Shown here: positions 1 through 13,295 of the stretch, one piece after another
Layout of the letters: each line of letters opens with the position of its first letter
Position numbering within the stretch: position 1 is the stretch's first letter
Source of the DNA: Aporrectodea caliginosa
Taxonomy: Eukaryota; Annelida; Clitellata; Crassiclitellata; Lumbricidae
DNA: 64,000 bases
NCBI GenBank assembly: GCA_020284085.1
Contig: JACEVL010000144.1
Span: 248,001-312,000, forward strand
Reading direction: 5' to 3'
Translations under genes and position numbers: made by a program
The notes under the pieces: generated by a model
Told to the model about the DNA's origin: nothing
The model's input: only the letters and a program-made list of their open reading frames with translations
The model's database searches: none

Positions 1-1173
1 ATGGGTCTGAACAGACCATGGATGCTTACCCAAAGTGGAAGACCTCAATTCTTTCCTCCAGTGCATTTTTTTCAGCCGGAGCGGTCTGGAACAGCGTTCT
101 GGGGCCTTTTTTCAACTATGAAAAAATAATTTAGTTAATTACATTTTTACTTTAAAAATTGTTTAAAATTAGTTAGTTCCTTTAATATAATTTAAGCACT
201 TTCAATGTTTATTTTTATTGATATATATGAAATAGAAATATTAGCAGAAAATATGCCCCTATAATTGTTCTGAATTTCTTGAGTTCCGGAACCATTTTTT
301 CTAGAAAAAAGCGCTGCTTTCCTCAACCAGGAGCTATAGTTGTGTTCTCGCATGCATTTGGAAAAATGCAAGAAGGGTGGCAGTTTGACCACACTCTGGT
401 TGCTGCAGTTGAAAGCTGACTGAAGCTGATGTGTTAGGTAATTTGACAGGTAAAGAATAGGAACAAATTAGGTTCAAGATGTTGTACCATATGAATGGCG
501 TGAATGAATGAATTTGGGTAGTTTCACAGATGCATCAAAGGATCTCTCTATAACACTCGTTCAGCGCTGCATGAAGCATATATCGAAACATCTCTTCTAA
601 GTAAAATTGATATGTCTGCTGAAATCTGGAGTTTAGATTAGAACTCATACAGACCAGCTGCAAAGACATACAACGGTCGTCTGTGGGGGAAGTGCATTTG
701 GAGTGCCTTTGAGAGGTACTTAGAAAGTGTTGGTTACATTACCGGTACATTCTGGTTTAGGTAAATTTTCAGTTATGACCTAAGGCCAAGACAAGACTGC
801 AGAGTTAAAACACAGAGAGAGTTCCAGAGACCACAGTGAAAACTGAGTCACTATAAGTGATAGGTGAGATGATATTATTATTATTATTTTTGTTGTTGTT
901 ACTTCTGCACTGCTGGTGTCTAATGCACAAGCTTCAACTGATGGCACGTTAAAACCAAGCCATAAAGAAGTCAGTATCTGGAAGGTCTGAGCAGAGCAGC
1001 CTTTGGCGAATAAGCAATTTAGAAAAAGTCGGATATGCCTGCAATGAAGACATTACAGGTTTACATAAGTAAAGTACATTATTTAATTTTTGCCAGTAGG
1101 TGAAATGCAGAAACTTGAATTGAGAGCTGTATATGATGTTTGATTAAATAATATTTATGTTTGTCTGATGTAG
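1..1173. other. Intronic sequence of the mannosidase gene
   Basis: No coding exon was recognised before 1174; the preceding GH47 exons must lie to the left of the window. The stretch is AT-rich with a short (ATT)n/(GTT)n run near 874-900 that forms the tail of a minus-strand SINE remnant. Confidence 0.5.
874..1000 (-). mobile_element. SINE 3' part, minus strand
   Basis: Read on the minus strand this contains GGCTTGGTTTTAACG, GCCATCAGTTGAAGC and TTGTGCATTAGACA, followed by an A/T-rich triplet tail. The same words occur on the + strand near 47375, 47995 and 63890, so this is one repeat family. The tRNA-like head is missing here. Confidence 0.6.
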
Positions 1174-4100
1174 AGTTTGCTCTTGCGCGGAAGTGGGTTT
1201 CAGAAAGCCTGGTTTATGAACACAATGGAGAGGTGCAGCTGTTTGAAATGACCATTCGAGTGATGGGTGGACTTCTGAGTGCCTTTCATTTGTCCGGTGA
1301 TAAAGTTTTCCTAGAAAAAGCTGTATGTATCAACATAATATGTTGTAACTGTGTTGCCATAACATTGATGGACTGTTGTGGTCCGTTTCTTGCATTCAGT
1401 GCTGTTGTCACGTATGTCCATGTCTTTATTAGCAGTAAGATCAATTACTGTAGGGCCTTTTGTGAAAGCCTGATCAAATTGGGGAACTTTGATGTGGGCT
1501 ATGTACAGCTGAAGGCTTTTTGGCAGTATTTTAAAACATAGCCACGCTTCTGTTTATGTGCACGATGTGTGTACTTCAATGGCTGCATAGGGCTCTGGCT
1601 CCCCAGAGCCCTATATAGAAGCTCTCTTGGTGATATAGGCTAATCTGACATTGTATGACTAAAAACACCATACTCATTTTAAACTTTTCTATTAGGCTAC
1701 TATTATGTATCAGATAGCGGTGTGTCTACCTGTTTCTTTCCAATAAACGAATATATTATATATTATTCTTCAGCACATCAAAGTTAGAATTTTGTTGTCT
1801 TTGGGCTGTTGTACCAGAGATGTAACCTCTTTTCTCAGCATCTCAGTCTTGAGACTAGCAATTTTTTTAATAGTTAACATTTTAAGAATTAACGATTATT
1901 TTATAGTTAAATGTGATTAAATTTATTCCCAAAAAGTAATGATTAATACAAAATTAACATTATTTATTATTTATTTTAAAAATAAAAGATTCTTCTACAC
2001 TTTAGAGGATTATTTTATGCCTTGTAGTACTCTTACAGGTACTGTAGCCCACATTTAATTGCAACAGAGGAATTTTCCTTTGATTAAACTGGGTTTTGAA
2101 AAGCAGAATGTGTTATTTTCTGTTTGAGTTAAAGGTTAACTCAGGGTATTAATTCTGTTATTCCTGATGTTTTTACACACTGCAGAAGGAGTTGGGGGAT
2201 AAGTTTGCTCCTTGTTTCCGAGGTGTCACCAAGATTCCATGCAACCGCATCGACCTAAAGAAGCAAGAGGCATCGTTCATTGAGATCAGCACGGCCGAAA
2301 GTGGAAGCATTCAACTAGAATTCACCGACCTCAGTCGCTCCACAAATGACAGCACATATGAGGTAAGGAGTTGTATGTTTTGCAGGCATGTCTGTACTCT
2401 AGAAGTCATAACCAACTATACTGCATACACATGTAATTACTAAACCAGATTGTTTATCCCTTTAACGATGAGCCTGTACTAATAGTGACTGAGAAACCAG
2501 TGCAGCTCGTCGATAAAGGATTAAGTAAACGCTTGCGGTTCCAGAGGGTCTGGAGCATTTCTTCTGCTGTCAGTGTAGCAAAGAAAAGATAGTCAACTTC
2601 AGCAAACAAATCAGAAGATTTAGACATTCTAAAAACTTTGAAAATTATGGAGCACATTTAGTAGCACCTTGAGGCTTAAGAGTATGTGGGAGTGCCATAC
2701 AGATTTTTTATGACAATTAAAAACAAATCAATTAGTGCAATCTGTTTTCTTTACAGGAGGAGGCTGGAGCTGTTTCTTGGCACCTTCATGGTCTAGAGAA
2801 AATGGATGGCCTTGCACCATGCTTCATCAATCCTTTTTCTGGCACCTTCCACAAGACGACCCCTATGTCCGTCGGTGCAAGTGTGGACAGTTACTACGAG
2901 TATCTGCTGAAGCAATGGATACAGACTGGAAAGACCAAAGACTGGTATGGAGAATGTCTGTCGAGTTAAGAGTCGGTGACACGTCATTTGCCTGTCTTTT
3001 TACAAGAATGTCCCTCTAAACTGTACTGTTTGATGCAGTGCAACAACAGTATTACATTTTGGTCTGACTCTGTGTCTGTTCAACTGCTGTGACATCAGAT
3101 TTGTCTTCACGTTTAAGAATCACAAAGATGCATACATGTCCTACACAGATTTTCAGTGGCAAAAGTTTATGGTTCTTGAAATTCTTATATTAATTTTGTT
3201 TGTGTTGCTTGTAAAGGTTGAAGAATGACTACTTGATGGCTGTAGAGGGAATGAAGAAGCACCTGCTGCACTACTCCAAGCCAGGGGGATTGGCATTTGT
3301 TGGGTCTCTCTCAAGTATGTCACCCAGAGCATCATTTAAAAATGAAATGGTAACTTTTCACTTTCTCTTGTTAACGTTTTATTAACTAAGTAAGCATCAG
3401 TGGTATAACACTGATTGAGTTAACAAGTCATACAATTATTTAATTTTCTTATTTTTGTGTATTGTATTGTATCTAGAAATTTATATACCGCCTCTCGCAG
3501 TGCACTCCAATGAGAGGCACTCCCAGTTTGAGAGACCCAGAGATAACGAAAGAGGCACTTGGCCCACCTGACTGCAGTGTGCCAATCAGAGCTGTCAATA
3601 AACGAATATAATTATTACCAGTTAATAAGGAGGAATGTGTCGAAGGAGGGAGCTGGTTCCATAGTGCAGGGCCAATGAAGACAAAGGCTCGTGTTTTGGC
3701 CATAGCAGTCCTTGCACGCCAGACAAAGATAATGTCGGTCAAGTGAGCGCAGTGGGCGAAAAGAAGTGGCTGAGGTCAGCAGGCGGATGAGGTCAGATGG
3801 ATACCTGGGAGGTCGGCCAGTATATGACAGGTAGATTAATGTGAGAACCGTTCAAAGTTGAACCTGAGCAATAAGGGAGCCAATGAAGGGGTGCAAATAC
3901 CACCAGTACATGATACATGTATTTATATTATTATTACTTTTCTAGTAATAATTTTAATGACATAGAATAACTGTAGTGACAGTATTGTTTTACTATCTAG
4001 TTTGTAAAACACTGATTTCAAATGAATGGCATTTTGATTGGCTGATTGTCTAGGAGCACTTGGCGTGTTTTCTGCCGGGTACCCTTGCCCTTGGTGTCAT

Positions 4101-5149
4101 TCATGGCTTAGATTCCAGCCACTTGCAACTGGCTGCTGAGCTTGCAACATCATGTTATAAGATGTACGAGTCAATGCCCACTGGTCTCAGCCCAGAAATA
4201 GCCATCTTCAGCACCGATTCCAAGGCAAACAAAGACATCACAGCTCCGGTAAAGAACTTTTCACAGAATCCTCAATAAACTATTGATTTATCTGCCACAA
4301 ATAGGGGTTAAACTGCCCAAGTCATAAGGTAAATTAGCCATAACAAGCTAGTTTATGTACCACAAGATGCTAGTTCAGTAACCATTGAGATTTTGCTGGT
4401 AAATTCACCAAAGATGTTTCTGTGACTAAACCTTTAGAGTCAAGAAGTTATTTCTTTTCATTGCTGGTGTGCACCATTGACTGTTATGCGTGCTCAGCTG
4501 TAAAGCGAATTTGATTTTAATGGCAGTAGCAGTTATGGTTCCCTAATCTTTCCATTAGGAATGTTCATTTTTAGTACAGTATATGCTAGAGTTATGTGGT
4601 TGTTGCTGTAATTATTATGTTCTACTGGATAATGACTGGCAACATTTGCAGATGCTCCTTCCAAGGAGCTTCATGTTCTGTGTGCATTTATGAACAACAA
4701 TACACATGCTAATCTATTTCGGCATTGGATAATGGGATGCTACAATGCAATAGTATCTTGCAGGCACCGTCATAACGATGTTTTTCTTGTACGCTAAGGT
4801 AAAATTTTGTCTGTTGTAGTATCATGCTCATTATAACATACATCGACCAGAGACAATTGAGAGTCTGTTCTACCTGTACCGTGCCACAGGTGAGCAGAAA
4901 TACCGTGACTATGGCTGGAAGATCTTTGAGGCCTTCGAGAAGTACACAAAGCTCAAGGAGGGATATGCCTCAGTAAACAATGTCCTGAAGCCAAGTGATG
5001 TTGAATTTAAGGACAAGATGGAGTCATTCTACCTGGCTGAAACACTTAAATACCTGTATTTATTGTTCAGTGACAATGCCCACCTTTTGCCTCTTGATAA
5101 GTATGTGATGAACACCGAAGCACATCCACTACCCATTTATACGAGTTAG
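1174..5149 (+). CDS. MAN1B1: ER/Golgi mannosyl-oligosaccharide 1,2-alpha-mannosidase (GH47), C-terminal part
   Basis: Partial gene entering from the left edge. Six in-phase exons: 1174-1322, 2186-2362, 2757-2944, 3217-3349, 4054-4248, 4820-5149 (stop TAG 5147-5149), about 389 codons. The family trims alpha-1,2-mannose from N-glycans in the secretory pathway and marks misfolded glycoproteins for ERAD. Seen: the GH47 string [14 protein letters not shown], typical of MAN1B1 rather than the MAN1A type; [12 protein letters not shown] with the acidic residue of the active site; [13 protein letters not shown] with the catalytic glutamate; NTEAHPLP with the calcium-binding threonine near the C-terminus; and the two cysteines (CFLPG, SCYKM) that form the family disulfide. 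The N-terminal cytosolic/membrane segment and the first half of the barrel lie upstream of the window. All phases join without a stop. The MAN1B1 assignment over MAN1A rests on the CFLPGT string. Confidence 0.93.
2453..2524. mobile_element. Miniature TTAA-type inverted repeat (about 70 bp), mannosidase intron
   Basis: Left end TCCCTTTAACGATGAGC and right end GCTCGTCGATAAAGGATTAA are inverted copies of each other. Related copies at 22320-22387 and 46180-46249 are bounded by TTAA, as expected for piggyBac-type target duplication. Here the left TTAA has decayed to TTTA. Confidence 0.6.
3473..3790 (-). mobile_element. Non-LTR retrotransposon reverse-transcriptase C-terminus, degenerate
   Basis: On the minus strand the reading contains [17 protein letters not shown] followed by SLKLGV-type residues. 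This is the usual C-terminal block (xAFxxxGPxxWNxLP) of CR1/L2-like LINE polyproteins. It lies in the mannosidase intron 3350-4053. It is interrupted and 5'-truncated, so non-functional. Confidence 0.7.
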
Positions 5150-8100
5150 TGCTAAATATTCTGAATGGCAACAATCCCCTCTGTACCTTCCAACCCAACA
5201 CTTGCGTGCACAATGGCACATGCTGCCTACAATAATGCCTGCTGACTACATGATTTTATGACTTCGTTAACATTCCTTGTTCCATATCTATCTGTTCTTT
5301 TGGTTTATCAGGATTTTCATGTAGTTCCAATCTCACGCAAAGACGTGCCAGGTTTGTTGCCAAGAGGATGGATCAGGGTAGAAGTGAAGGAAGATCTTTA
5401 TTTTTTTACACCTTTTTGAACTCTTGCATTTGGCCTTTTGGAAATGGCTGCATAATTATGCCATTTACCGGTAGATGTACCCAGTGCTATATGTATTCCA
5501 TGCTCTGGTTCAACTTGATCACTTTCATCCACGATGTGTTGGATGGGATTTGTATATTAGATGATTGTTCAAAAGTCATCTTTTCGTAGGTAATTAATTT
5601 ACATGTACAGTCTGTACAGATAGTATCGTGCTGCTGCTTGTGCCACCTGTTAAACATAAATTCTATTTGTATCAGTTGTGTTAAGCAGAAATTAGTTCGA
5701 TGAATGCTTAGCTAACTGTAAATGCAGGTTACACAAAATACAAAGATAGAAACAATTTCACTGTTACTGGTATGTCAGTGATTCCATTTTTGTTAGGAAT
5801 GCTGCTTAAATCTGTTTTAATTCCGTGTTCAGAAGCTTCAGAACTTAAATTATTGCAACCTAAGTTTGCCAGTTTTTAAGGAGATTTGGTTTTTCAGGTT
5901 TATCTGATTCTTATGCAGTAAAAATTTCATGAGCACCGACAGAAAATGATTTTACAGAGTCTGATGCACTACATGGTTAAGTGATTGTTAGTAGGTAATG
6001 CATAGTGTAGATAATTTCTTATTGACATGTAATGTTATCGAACTTTCTGGCAATTATGAACTCATAATGTGTACTTTTGCAGTTATAGTGCCTCAATACA
6101 AAGCAATTTAATTAGTTCAGAGTACTTAATAGTGCATCTGTGATATCTATGTGGAACCTCTGCTTCCCAGCTCAGGTGATATAGAACAGTTTCAAGTGTT
6201 GATAACAGATGGCTATAGCATTTCTGGCCAGATGACAAAACTGATCCAGACGGAGATGGACAGACAAGACGCACAACTCATGCCTTGCAGAGTGAAGGAT
6301 ATACACGACTGCTTTGAGATGTGCAGCACAGGGATCTGCCACCGGAACCAGAACCAGAATGGGGTGATGGAGCTCCTGCAGTTGTGCTGGTGCAACCAAC
6401 GCTGGCACTGCCTGTCCCCTATTGAATTGTGAATTCAATCTGCTCTGAGACAGGCAGCAAATGAAGTACATTGTGCTTGTAACTTGAGATGCTTTCAAAT
6501 TGGGAGATCATACCAACAAGCCATATTGTATGTGTTCCAGCTGCACATCCATCAGATCTGCATAAAAATGGCACTGCAGTAGTCATTGTTGCTTAAAAAC
6601 ATGTGCAAGAGTTGCTGCAACACTGAATATTAGTGAACTTGAAATAACGCACAATGGGTAGGAAATAACCAACAGGCTGATACAAGTGAGATACTCAAGA
6701 TATGTGAGCGTGGGGAAGTTCTTTGTGAAGGCCTCAAGGACAACCCCAAAATCCTGTATGCATGTAGAAAAATTATGGAAGGCCTACTGCATTACTCATA
6801 CAAAAACTACCAGTCATCCTTATGCTTATACTAAAGTATGGTGTTATGTGTAGAGTAGCGTTTAACTTACTTACGTGTAGCTGGTTGTGAAATTCTGTTC
6901 AGTAAGTGTGGCAGAGCAAGAAATTCCAGTGCTGTGTACTACAGCAGATGATGGCCAGAGCAATACAACTAGCTATAAGCCTGAGGTGTTGCCACAGTGA
7001 TTAAAAATGTAATTAACACAAGCATTAAGTTTTGAACCCAAGTTGTGATATTCTAGAGGACAAGCTTATTTTATGGCTACCAGTGTTTTAAATAAAAATT
7101 CATGGGATGTTGTAGAAGTATATTGTTATGAGTAGAGTTTAACTTACTTATAAATGTGTTAAATTTCAGTGTCGAGCAGGAAAATTTTGTAATCTCGAAA
7201 AACACTGCTTAATTTTTCAGTGTGTGAATCATTTGCTAAATTTAACTGGTTGTGAAATTCTGTTCCATAAGTGTGCCTGAGCAGCAAAATGTTGAACTTA
7301 AATGACTTATTGTGTAATTATTTATTCGGATTATGTTTTTTTAAATGTCTAGAAATTAAGATTATATCTGGAATGGCTAATCGCCAAGATCTTACAGGAT
7401 GAAAGTGTTGTGAAAGGTGACAGGATTAAAGCATTGTATTGTTACTGCGAGGCATTGGAAAAGATAAATGATTTCTTTCGTATCTCCAGAAGCTTAGGTT
7501 ATCTGAGAGAGTTCTATCCCTGTTAGGAAAGCAAGCCTAATGCTGTTGATGGGGCCCAGAGTCTCGATAGCTTGGTGAACAGAGTGGTTTATATTAAATA
7601 ACTGCATATCAATGTATTTAGTATTTTTTCTGGTTGTTGCCAATTCTGCTGCACCTCTAGGCCAAAATAGAAGTTATATATATATATTTTCGTTTATTGA
7701 AAAACAAAGTTGTCATACTGCAACGAGGTACAGGCATTGAGAATTTAAGAAATTTAAAGTTTTGATTTCTATCGAGTTGCAGACAGATTAGATGGAGATA
7801 TGGTATTTGTTATCATATCTTCTTCCTGACCACCATGAGGATTTTTGGCATTGGCTAATGGCAAATAAAAAGTTATGATTATGATGTCTTCATTGTTATA
7901 ATTAATAACCTAATGTTTCATCATTAATATTGTTGTCAATTTTGTTTCAAAGGAGTAGGGAGAGCATTGTAGTGGAATTGCTAGTCTCTGCTGATTTATT
8001 ATTAAAAAAATTAGGGGACACCATTTATCTGGGTGGCTATTTTTTCTTCATTGACATCCTGTTTTGATTGCAGAAGTACTGTAGGTAGCATATGCATTGG

Positions 8101-8540
8101 AATGCTGCTTGGTCGTATATAAATGCTGATATAGAAAAGTAGTTTTGCTGTTGTTGCCTGATTCTGGAGTCAACAAGGAAACTACTGTCTTATTATTAAT
8201 GGTATTTTTATTATGCAATTGGTTGTTTGTGTTGGTTATTTATGTTTGATCACTTTAAGGAGCGCCTCTGTTTTTGAGTGGCGCCTGGGACTATTATTAC
8301 TGATAATAAATCATTCTCGACTTTGTTTTAGTAATTTACAAGATACATACATTGCAAATTATTTAATTGAATTAAGTCGCTTTCGTTTCGTAACGACAAT
8401 CGTCCAGAAAAGAAACGGGACTAAAACTGATCTGACCTGCAAAGGTCCCGGATGTAAAATCAGAGTCACAGACATAATCTAGGGCAATGACCCTATTTGC
8501 GTCCGTTTCGAATCCCTTCAGTAATAATAATCCCAGGTGG
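5150..8540. other. 3' flank of mannosidase gene and intergenic DNA
   Basis: The 3' UTR of the mannosidase gene must start at 5150, but no poly(A) signal close to the stop stands out; AATAAA occurs near 7091 and 7864. Minus-strand sequence at about 6170-6500 weakly resembles a decayed LINE block (words similar to the HWLPV-SQQI block at 61700-61790). Two diverged direct repeats sharing GTTTAACTTACTTA and GGTTGTGAAATTCTGTTC lie near 6845-6940 and 7130-7290. No convincing gene seen. Confidence 0.5.
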
Positions 8541-8933
8541 CGCTATACAGTGTCGTTACGAGGGGGTAGGGGCGGCCGCCCCGGGTGCAGCCCTAGGGTC
8601 AGTGGCGGCACTACACCAGGGCATGCCAGGGCAAATGCCCTGGTAAAAAAGCCTTTGCCCTGGTCGTTGCCCTGCCAAAATTTTGGCTCCAAAATTTTTC
8701 TGTACAGCTTTATAGCATGATACACGATACACGACTGCAGGTCCACAGACGTGTGTATTGGTGGTCTATCAGTCACATGTGTCAGAAGCGAACACTCAGT
8801 TGTTTGTACATGGAGAAACGCTCAATTAATATACAGCGAGTGAGTGATGATTCTTCCATTGAGGCATGCATCCATGTGCACTGGGTACCCTGTAAGGCTG
8901 TAGCCTTTACTTGTCCTATCGCTCTGCTCCAGC

Positions 8934-8934
<1 letters not shown>

Positions 8935-8985
<51 letters not shown>

Positions 8986-8996
8986 CTCTGTCTGTC

Positions 8997-9027
<31 letters not shown>

Positions 9028-9052
9028 ATATATATATATGCATACATATATA
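8935..9052. repeat. (TC)n / (CTGT)n / (TA)n compound microsatellite
   Basis: Direct reading shows a run of TC dinucleotides (about 8935-8982), then CTGT repeats to about 9015, more TC, then TA repeats. The open frames through it (Ser-Leu-Ser-Leu) are artefacts. It lies inside the hAT-like element. Confidence 0.95.
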
Positions 9053-9744
9053 TAATATATGCAATATTATATACATCGCTGTCTCTGTCGCCTGTCTACT
9101 AGACTCCTACAGTGTCTCTGTACAAGCCTTAATTGGTACTGTATATGCATTCGTTTACCGTACTTTTAAATATAATATGTAGTCGAAAATTATCATCATC
9201 AGCCATGAATCCCTTGAAACGTATGTATAGTTCTGGCATTCAGAAAGGCGCAGAGGAAAGTCGAAAATTGAGGTTCCTGTTGTCGATACTTCTTCCATCA
9301 ATTTGTTCTTTAAGATGAAACCTCAGGTGCTGATATTCCTTCAGCTGCAGATGTTTGTGGAGAATGCAGATACAGCGGAGGAAGAAGCCGATAGGCTAGC
9401 TATTAGTTCACTTTGCTCCGATGTGCCGACAACTTCCAAGTAGAAAATAGACGTCATAAGAGGTGAGGAAATTGACACTACTTCCAGTTCCACTGCTACC
9501 TCAGACTATGATTTATTTAAGCTGGGCCGATCTTTCGCTATAGTGATCGGGCACACTTTTCTTCCACTATCGCATCTCCTTCCTTTAACTATCAGCATGA
9601 CTTTATCTCAGGACCCATGTCATCCTAGTAGTCCGTTTGAAGAAGATGGAAGCGAGAGGCCTATTGTCAGTAGCAAACACCAGGGTGAGAATTGCCGGGG
9701 GAAGTTAGGGGTTCAACCCCCTTGTCTTTCTTAGGATCCCACAA

Positions 9745-10210
9745 TAAAGTCTACATTTCACACGCAAATTGCACATTTAAGCTTATCCTTCTTCTCAACT
9801 TTTTCTGTCAATGGTAGCCTCTTCAGTCTGAGAGACTTCAGATCTTGTTGTGTCATGTCTCCCCATCTCTTCTTCTGCCGTACACGGCTGCAGCGTCCGG
9901 TGACCTCTGCCGTCATAATTCTCTTCAAGCAGCTTTCATTCTCTCTTCTCAATCTCATCACATGACAGTACCATCTCAATCTATCCTCTCGTATTTTGTC
10001 AGTAATACATGCCACTCCCAGCTTCTTTCTGATGTTCTCTTTTCTTTTCCTATCTTTCAGCGAGACTCACGTATCCACCGCAGCATTCTCATTTCTGTTC
10101 TCACCAGGAAGCGTTCCCCTCTCCCCGTCACTGCCCAGACCTCTGCCCTATAATTACATCATCACTGGTCTTATCATTGTCTTGTACACCTTTTCCTTGA
10201 GATGAATTGG
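9745..10210 (-). mobile_element. RTE/BovB-like LINE C-terminal fragment, degenerate
   Basis: The minus strand reads IREDRLRWYCHVMRL then MTAEVTGR and KKRWGDMTQQDLKSL, the post-RT C-terminal block common to RTE-type and related LINE proteins (RLRWYGHVxR...RxRGRxKKRWxD). The upstream part at 10020-10205 (minus) reads as frameshifted matter of the VYKTMIRPV type. Frameshifts and lack of the RT core make this a relic. It sits inside the 8600-10846 hAT-like element. Confidence 0.8.
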
Positions 10211-10854
10211 CAGTGATGGGCACAAAGTAATGTTTTAGTTAAACTATAACTATTTTTCAAATAAAATGAAAAAGTTTAACTAAAAGTTGGCAACTGATTT
10301 TGTAAGTAAGTTAAGTGAACTAAAAATATTTAGTTAAACTTTTTCCAACCTCTTAACACAGTTTTTCACAAACATTTTCACAATGCTAGAGGTTAAGCAT
10401 ACAACTGACAGTAGGCCTATAGGCTTATATTGCATCACATATGACACGAGTTACTTGAGCAAATGCGTAAACAATACCTGAATCAATGACTCTATTTGTT
10501 GTACTTGTTGCTTTTGACTGGTGTGCATGCTACCCAAAAGAATATTTTTTACTAAGTTCACTGAGAGGTTAAAATTTGCATTACAATGTGAAGAAGCGTT
10601 CAGCTTTAGGGGGCTTTGCCCACCTGAGCCTCTGACCTGACAAGTATATAATTATATAGTACAGAGGGAAGACTTTTGGCGAGCACGGTAGCGCGAAATT
10701 AAAATAATGGTCACCATGCATAGGCTATGGTCACCATAATTATAAGCTCGTGCTACCACGCTTTCCATAAATCACCTCTGCACTGGTTACTTGTATGACT
10801 GCCCTGGCTATGCCCTGGTAACAAAAAGTGTCTGGCGCCGCCACTGCCTAGGGT

Positions 10855-12370
10855 CGCAATTTCTCGCAAAATTAGCTTTGAGTGTTAAGTACTATATGAC
10901 AGAAATTGTATTATTAAATTCAATAATTCAATATTATTAAATTTAAAACAAGCACAACTTAGTTTTCAGTTCTAAATGCGGCAAGAATATAGTCAACGAC
11001 TATGAATGTAGAAATGAACGTAGCAAGCTATAATTGCGCCCTGTTTCAAGCGTAAATCTAGCTCCCTACCCCACCCTTCCCCAAAGATCATCTTAACCAA
11101 TAATGACGTAAATTTTGCAAAATTTGAGAAAATCGCCTAGATAAAACAAATGCAAATGAAAATATATAGATATAGGCCTACGATACATTGTAATGTAATG
11201 TAAAAGTTCTGAACGATGATTTACTAAATATTTTCAAATGAGTCAACGACAATTTTAAATAGGCCTGAACAGCTATCTATCTATTACTATTATATATAAT
11301 ACAAACACACTGGTCATTATTTTATATTTAACTTTATTACATTTATTTCATATATGATTGCTATTTCATATACCGGTAATCATATTTAAAAATTTGCGCC
11401 CCCCTCTTGAATTGCGCCCTATTCCATGGAACATCCCTCACTACAGTACTGAGAATAGTGAATACCAAGAATCTGCTCTACATGTATAGTTGTGTCGGTT
11501 CAAAAGAAGAAAGAAAATGTTCTTGCATGTTTCGTCAATAAATTGGCGTACTTCTTTGATGGCATCACTGGTGCATTTTCTCCAAAGTGTATTTTGCATT
11601 TTCTCAAAAGCATTTTCTTCTCTGTGTAACGCACAAGTAATTTATTTTTCCCTTGCTGGAAATACATGCCACGCTTCTAGTAGCCTACAGTCTATAGGCT
11701 ACCTCTCTTTCGCAAGCGGTTTAAGACCATTCTGTTTCATCGTGATCTTACATAATGGAGCACGAAGTGCCTCTGGTTATTGGAAGCGCTCCATAAGCAC
11801 AGTTACAAAGTTCAGGAGTGTGCATTGAAGCCGGGCAAAAAAACCACTAAGAACCGTAAACAGACTTGAAATAACACTGTTCCATACAGAAATTATACAT
11901 TTATCCTTGATATGAAATTGTATGAAACCGAAGTATAAGAACTGTTATGGAGAGTTAATTTGAATATATGCTGAGTTGCTAGTGTATGAAAGTGCTTACT
12001 TATTTATGTACCAGCAATGGCGGGTGCTATGCACTGCGTTAAGCAAACCAACGCAACGCCAGAGGTTGTTTTAAATATTAAGCTACTTTCATTTTTATTA
12101 ATTACTTACGCTGACTGACACTTTGGAGAGTTTGCTGCTCATATGTTTTGGAGAGTTTGGTATTCAAATGCGATGTTTCTAGACGAATTATACTAACATC
12201 GTGCATTATCGCTCACATATTTATGTTTTCGACGAAACTTTAATGACTAATTTATTGGTATAGAAATTCGAAATGCATAAATGGAGTATAATTTATGTTT
12301 AGAGTAACACTAAAGAACTTGCAGGTAATGCCACTGTTTAGACTCAATACATCATGTTCAATGACTTTAG
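10855..12370. other. Intergenic DNA, no gene seen
   Basis: AT-rich. The flanks of the hAT-like element, GGGGCGGCCGCCCCGGGTGC near 8568 and GCGCCCCCCTC near 11397, may be ends of an older element into which the hAT copy inserted, but I could not match the ends convincingly. A 112-codon open frame at 11490-11828 has no recognisable motif. Confidence 0.4.
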
Positions 12371-12380
12371 GTGCACTTGG

Positions 12381-12662
12381 GGGTGCGGGCCGAATCCCCG
12401 AAACCCGAATCCCCGAAAGGAATTTCAGCCGGATCCCCGAAATTGACTTTCAAAGTCCGACCCGAAAGAACATAATTAACAAATAAACATTTATATCATA
12501 TCATTTGAATAGGCAGTATATCGATATACATCAAGGCCACGCTAGGTCTATGTCATGTTTACAATTTAACTTTTGAATAGCTCGGCCGCTTTCTAAAAAA
12601 CTGTTTTCGGGAAATCTGGCTTTTGTCTATTTTCAGCGTTTTCGGGGATTCGGGCTGACCCC
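12381..12662. mobile_element. MITE, 282 bp, with 8-bp target duplication
   Basis: Terminal inverted repeats include CCGAATCCCCGAAA on the left (12391 onward) and TTTTCGGGGATTCGGG on the right (12639 onward). Flanks are the direct repeat GCACTTGG (12373-12380 and 12663-12670). The left end has an extra copy of CGAATCCCCGAAA. No coding capacity. Confidence 0.8.
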
Positions 12663-12670
12663 GCACTTGG

Positions 12671-13256
12671 ACATCGTGCTGTTGGAATTCATTTGGGAAT
12701 TAATTTATATAGCACCCTTGAAACTTATAATATCGGGGACTGAAGCATCATACAATATCTTTGGGTATGCTGTGCAGATGCCGGACGGTACCAAATTTTC
12801 TAATGACAACACTAACCCTGACCCTAACCGATCATCACGACGCCTAACCGACCGTCTCGACGCCAGTAAACATTATGCACTATAATCCTTCAGCCCCCGA
12901 TATTATAAGCTTACCAGCGCCCCTTCAGGGAAACTATTCAGAGTCGCATTACAAATTTATATACCATTCCATGTAAAGTACACGCAGAGCTCGAAATGAC
13001 CATAATTATCCAATTTTGCTCAATTTGGCACAGTTATTTATCTTGATGGGAATCCGTCAAACTGAAAACTACATTTTTTGGCAACCCATATGAGATATGG
13101 GTCATTGAACTTTGACCAAAACAAGTCAGCTCATTCAGTTCCACCCAAACCCCCAAAACTGATAACCCAAGAGTGATGCTAATGCTAAAGCTTCAATTCC
13201 CAAAAGTTTTTCTACCCAACAGTGACACGATCAGGCTATTGAAATAAGATCAGTTT
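12671..13256. other. Region immediately upstream of the first recognised INTS5 exon
   Basis: Expected to contain INTS5 promoter or first-intron sequence. A minus-strand LINE-B tail fragment is visible at about 12915-12945 (AGCGCCCCTTCAGGGAAACT). No start exon was recognised. Confidence 0.35.
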
Positions 13257-13295
13257 ATGATAGAAAGTTTTAAAAATGTAGTTTTGCTGTTGCAG

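Larger units (their letters stand above)
8600..10846. mobile_element. hAT-like DNA transposon, 2.25 kb, with intact 8-bp target duplication
   Basis: Terminal inverted repeats start CAGTGGCGGC at 8600 and end GCCGCCACTG at 10846. Behind them a second shared block, ACCAGGGCATGCCAGGGCA, is present in inverted form near 10795-10825. The flanks are the perfect 8-bp direct repeat CCTAGGGT (8592-8599 and 10847-10854). CAG...CTG ends with an 8-bp duplication are typical of the hAT superfamily. No transposase is visible; the interior holds a (TC)n/(CTGT)n run and a minus-strand LINE relic, so this is a non-autonomous or decayed copy carrying nested DNA. Confidence 0.85.

Noticed and set aside
6083..6498. 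Overlapping 60-108 codon frames on both strands
   Set aside because: No recognisable domain, and the DNA shows weak traces of a decayed LINE; kept only in the intergenic note.
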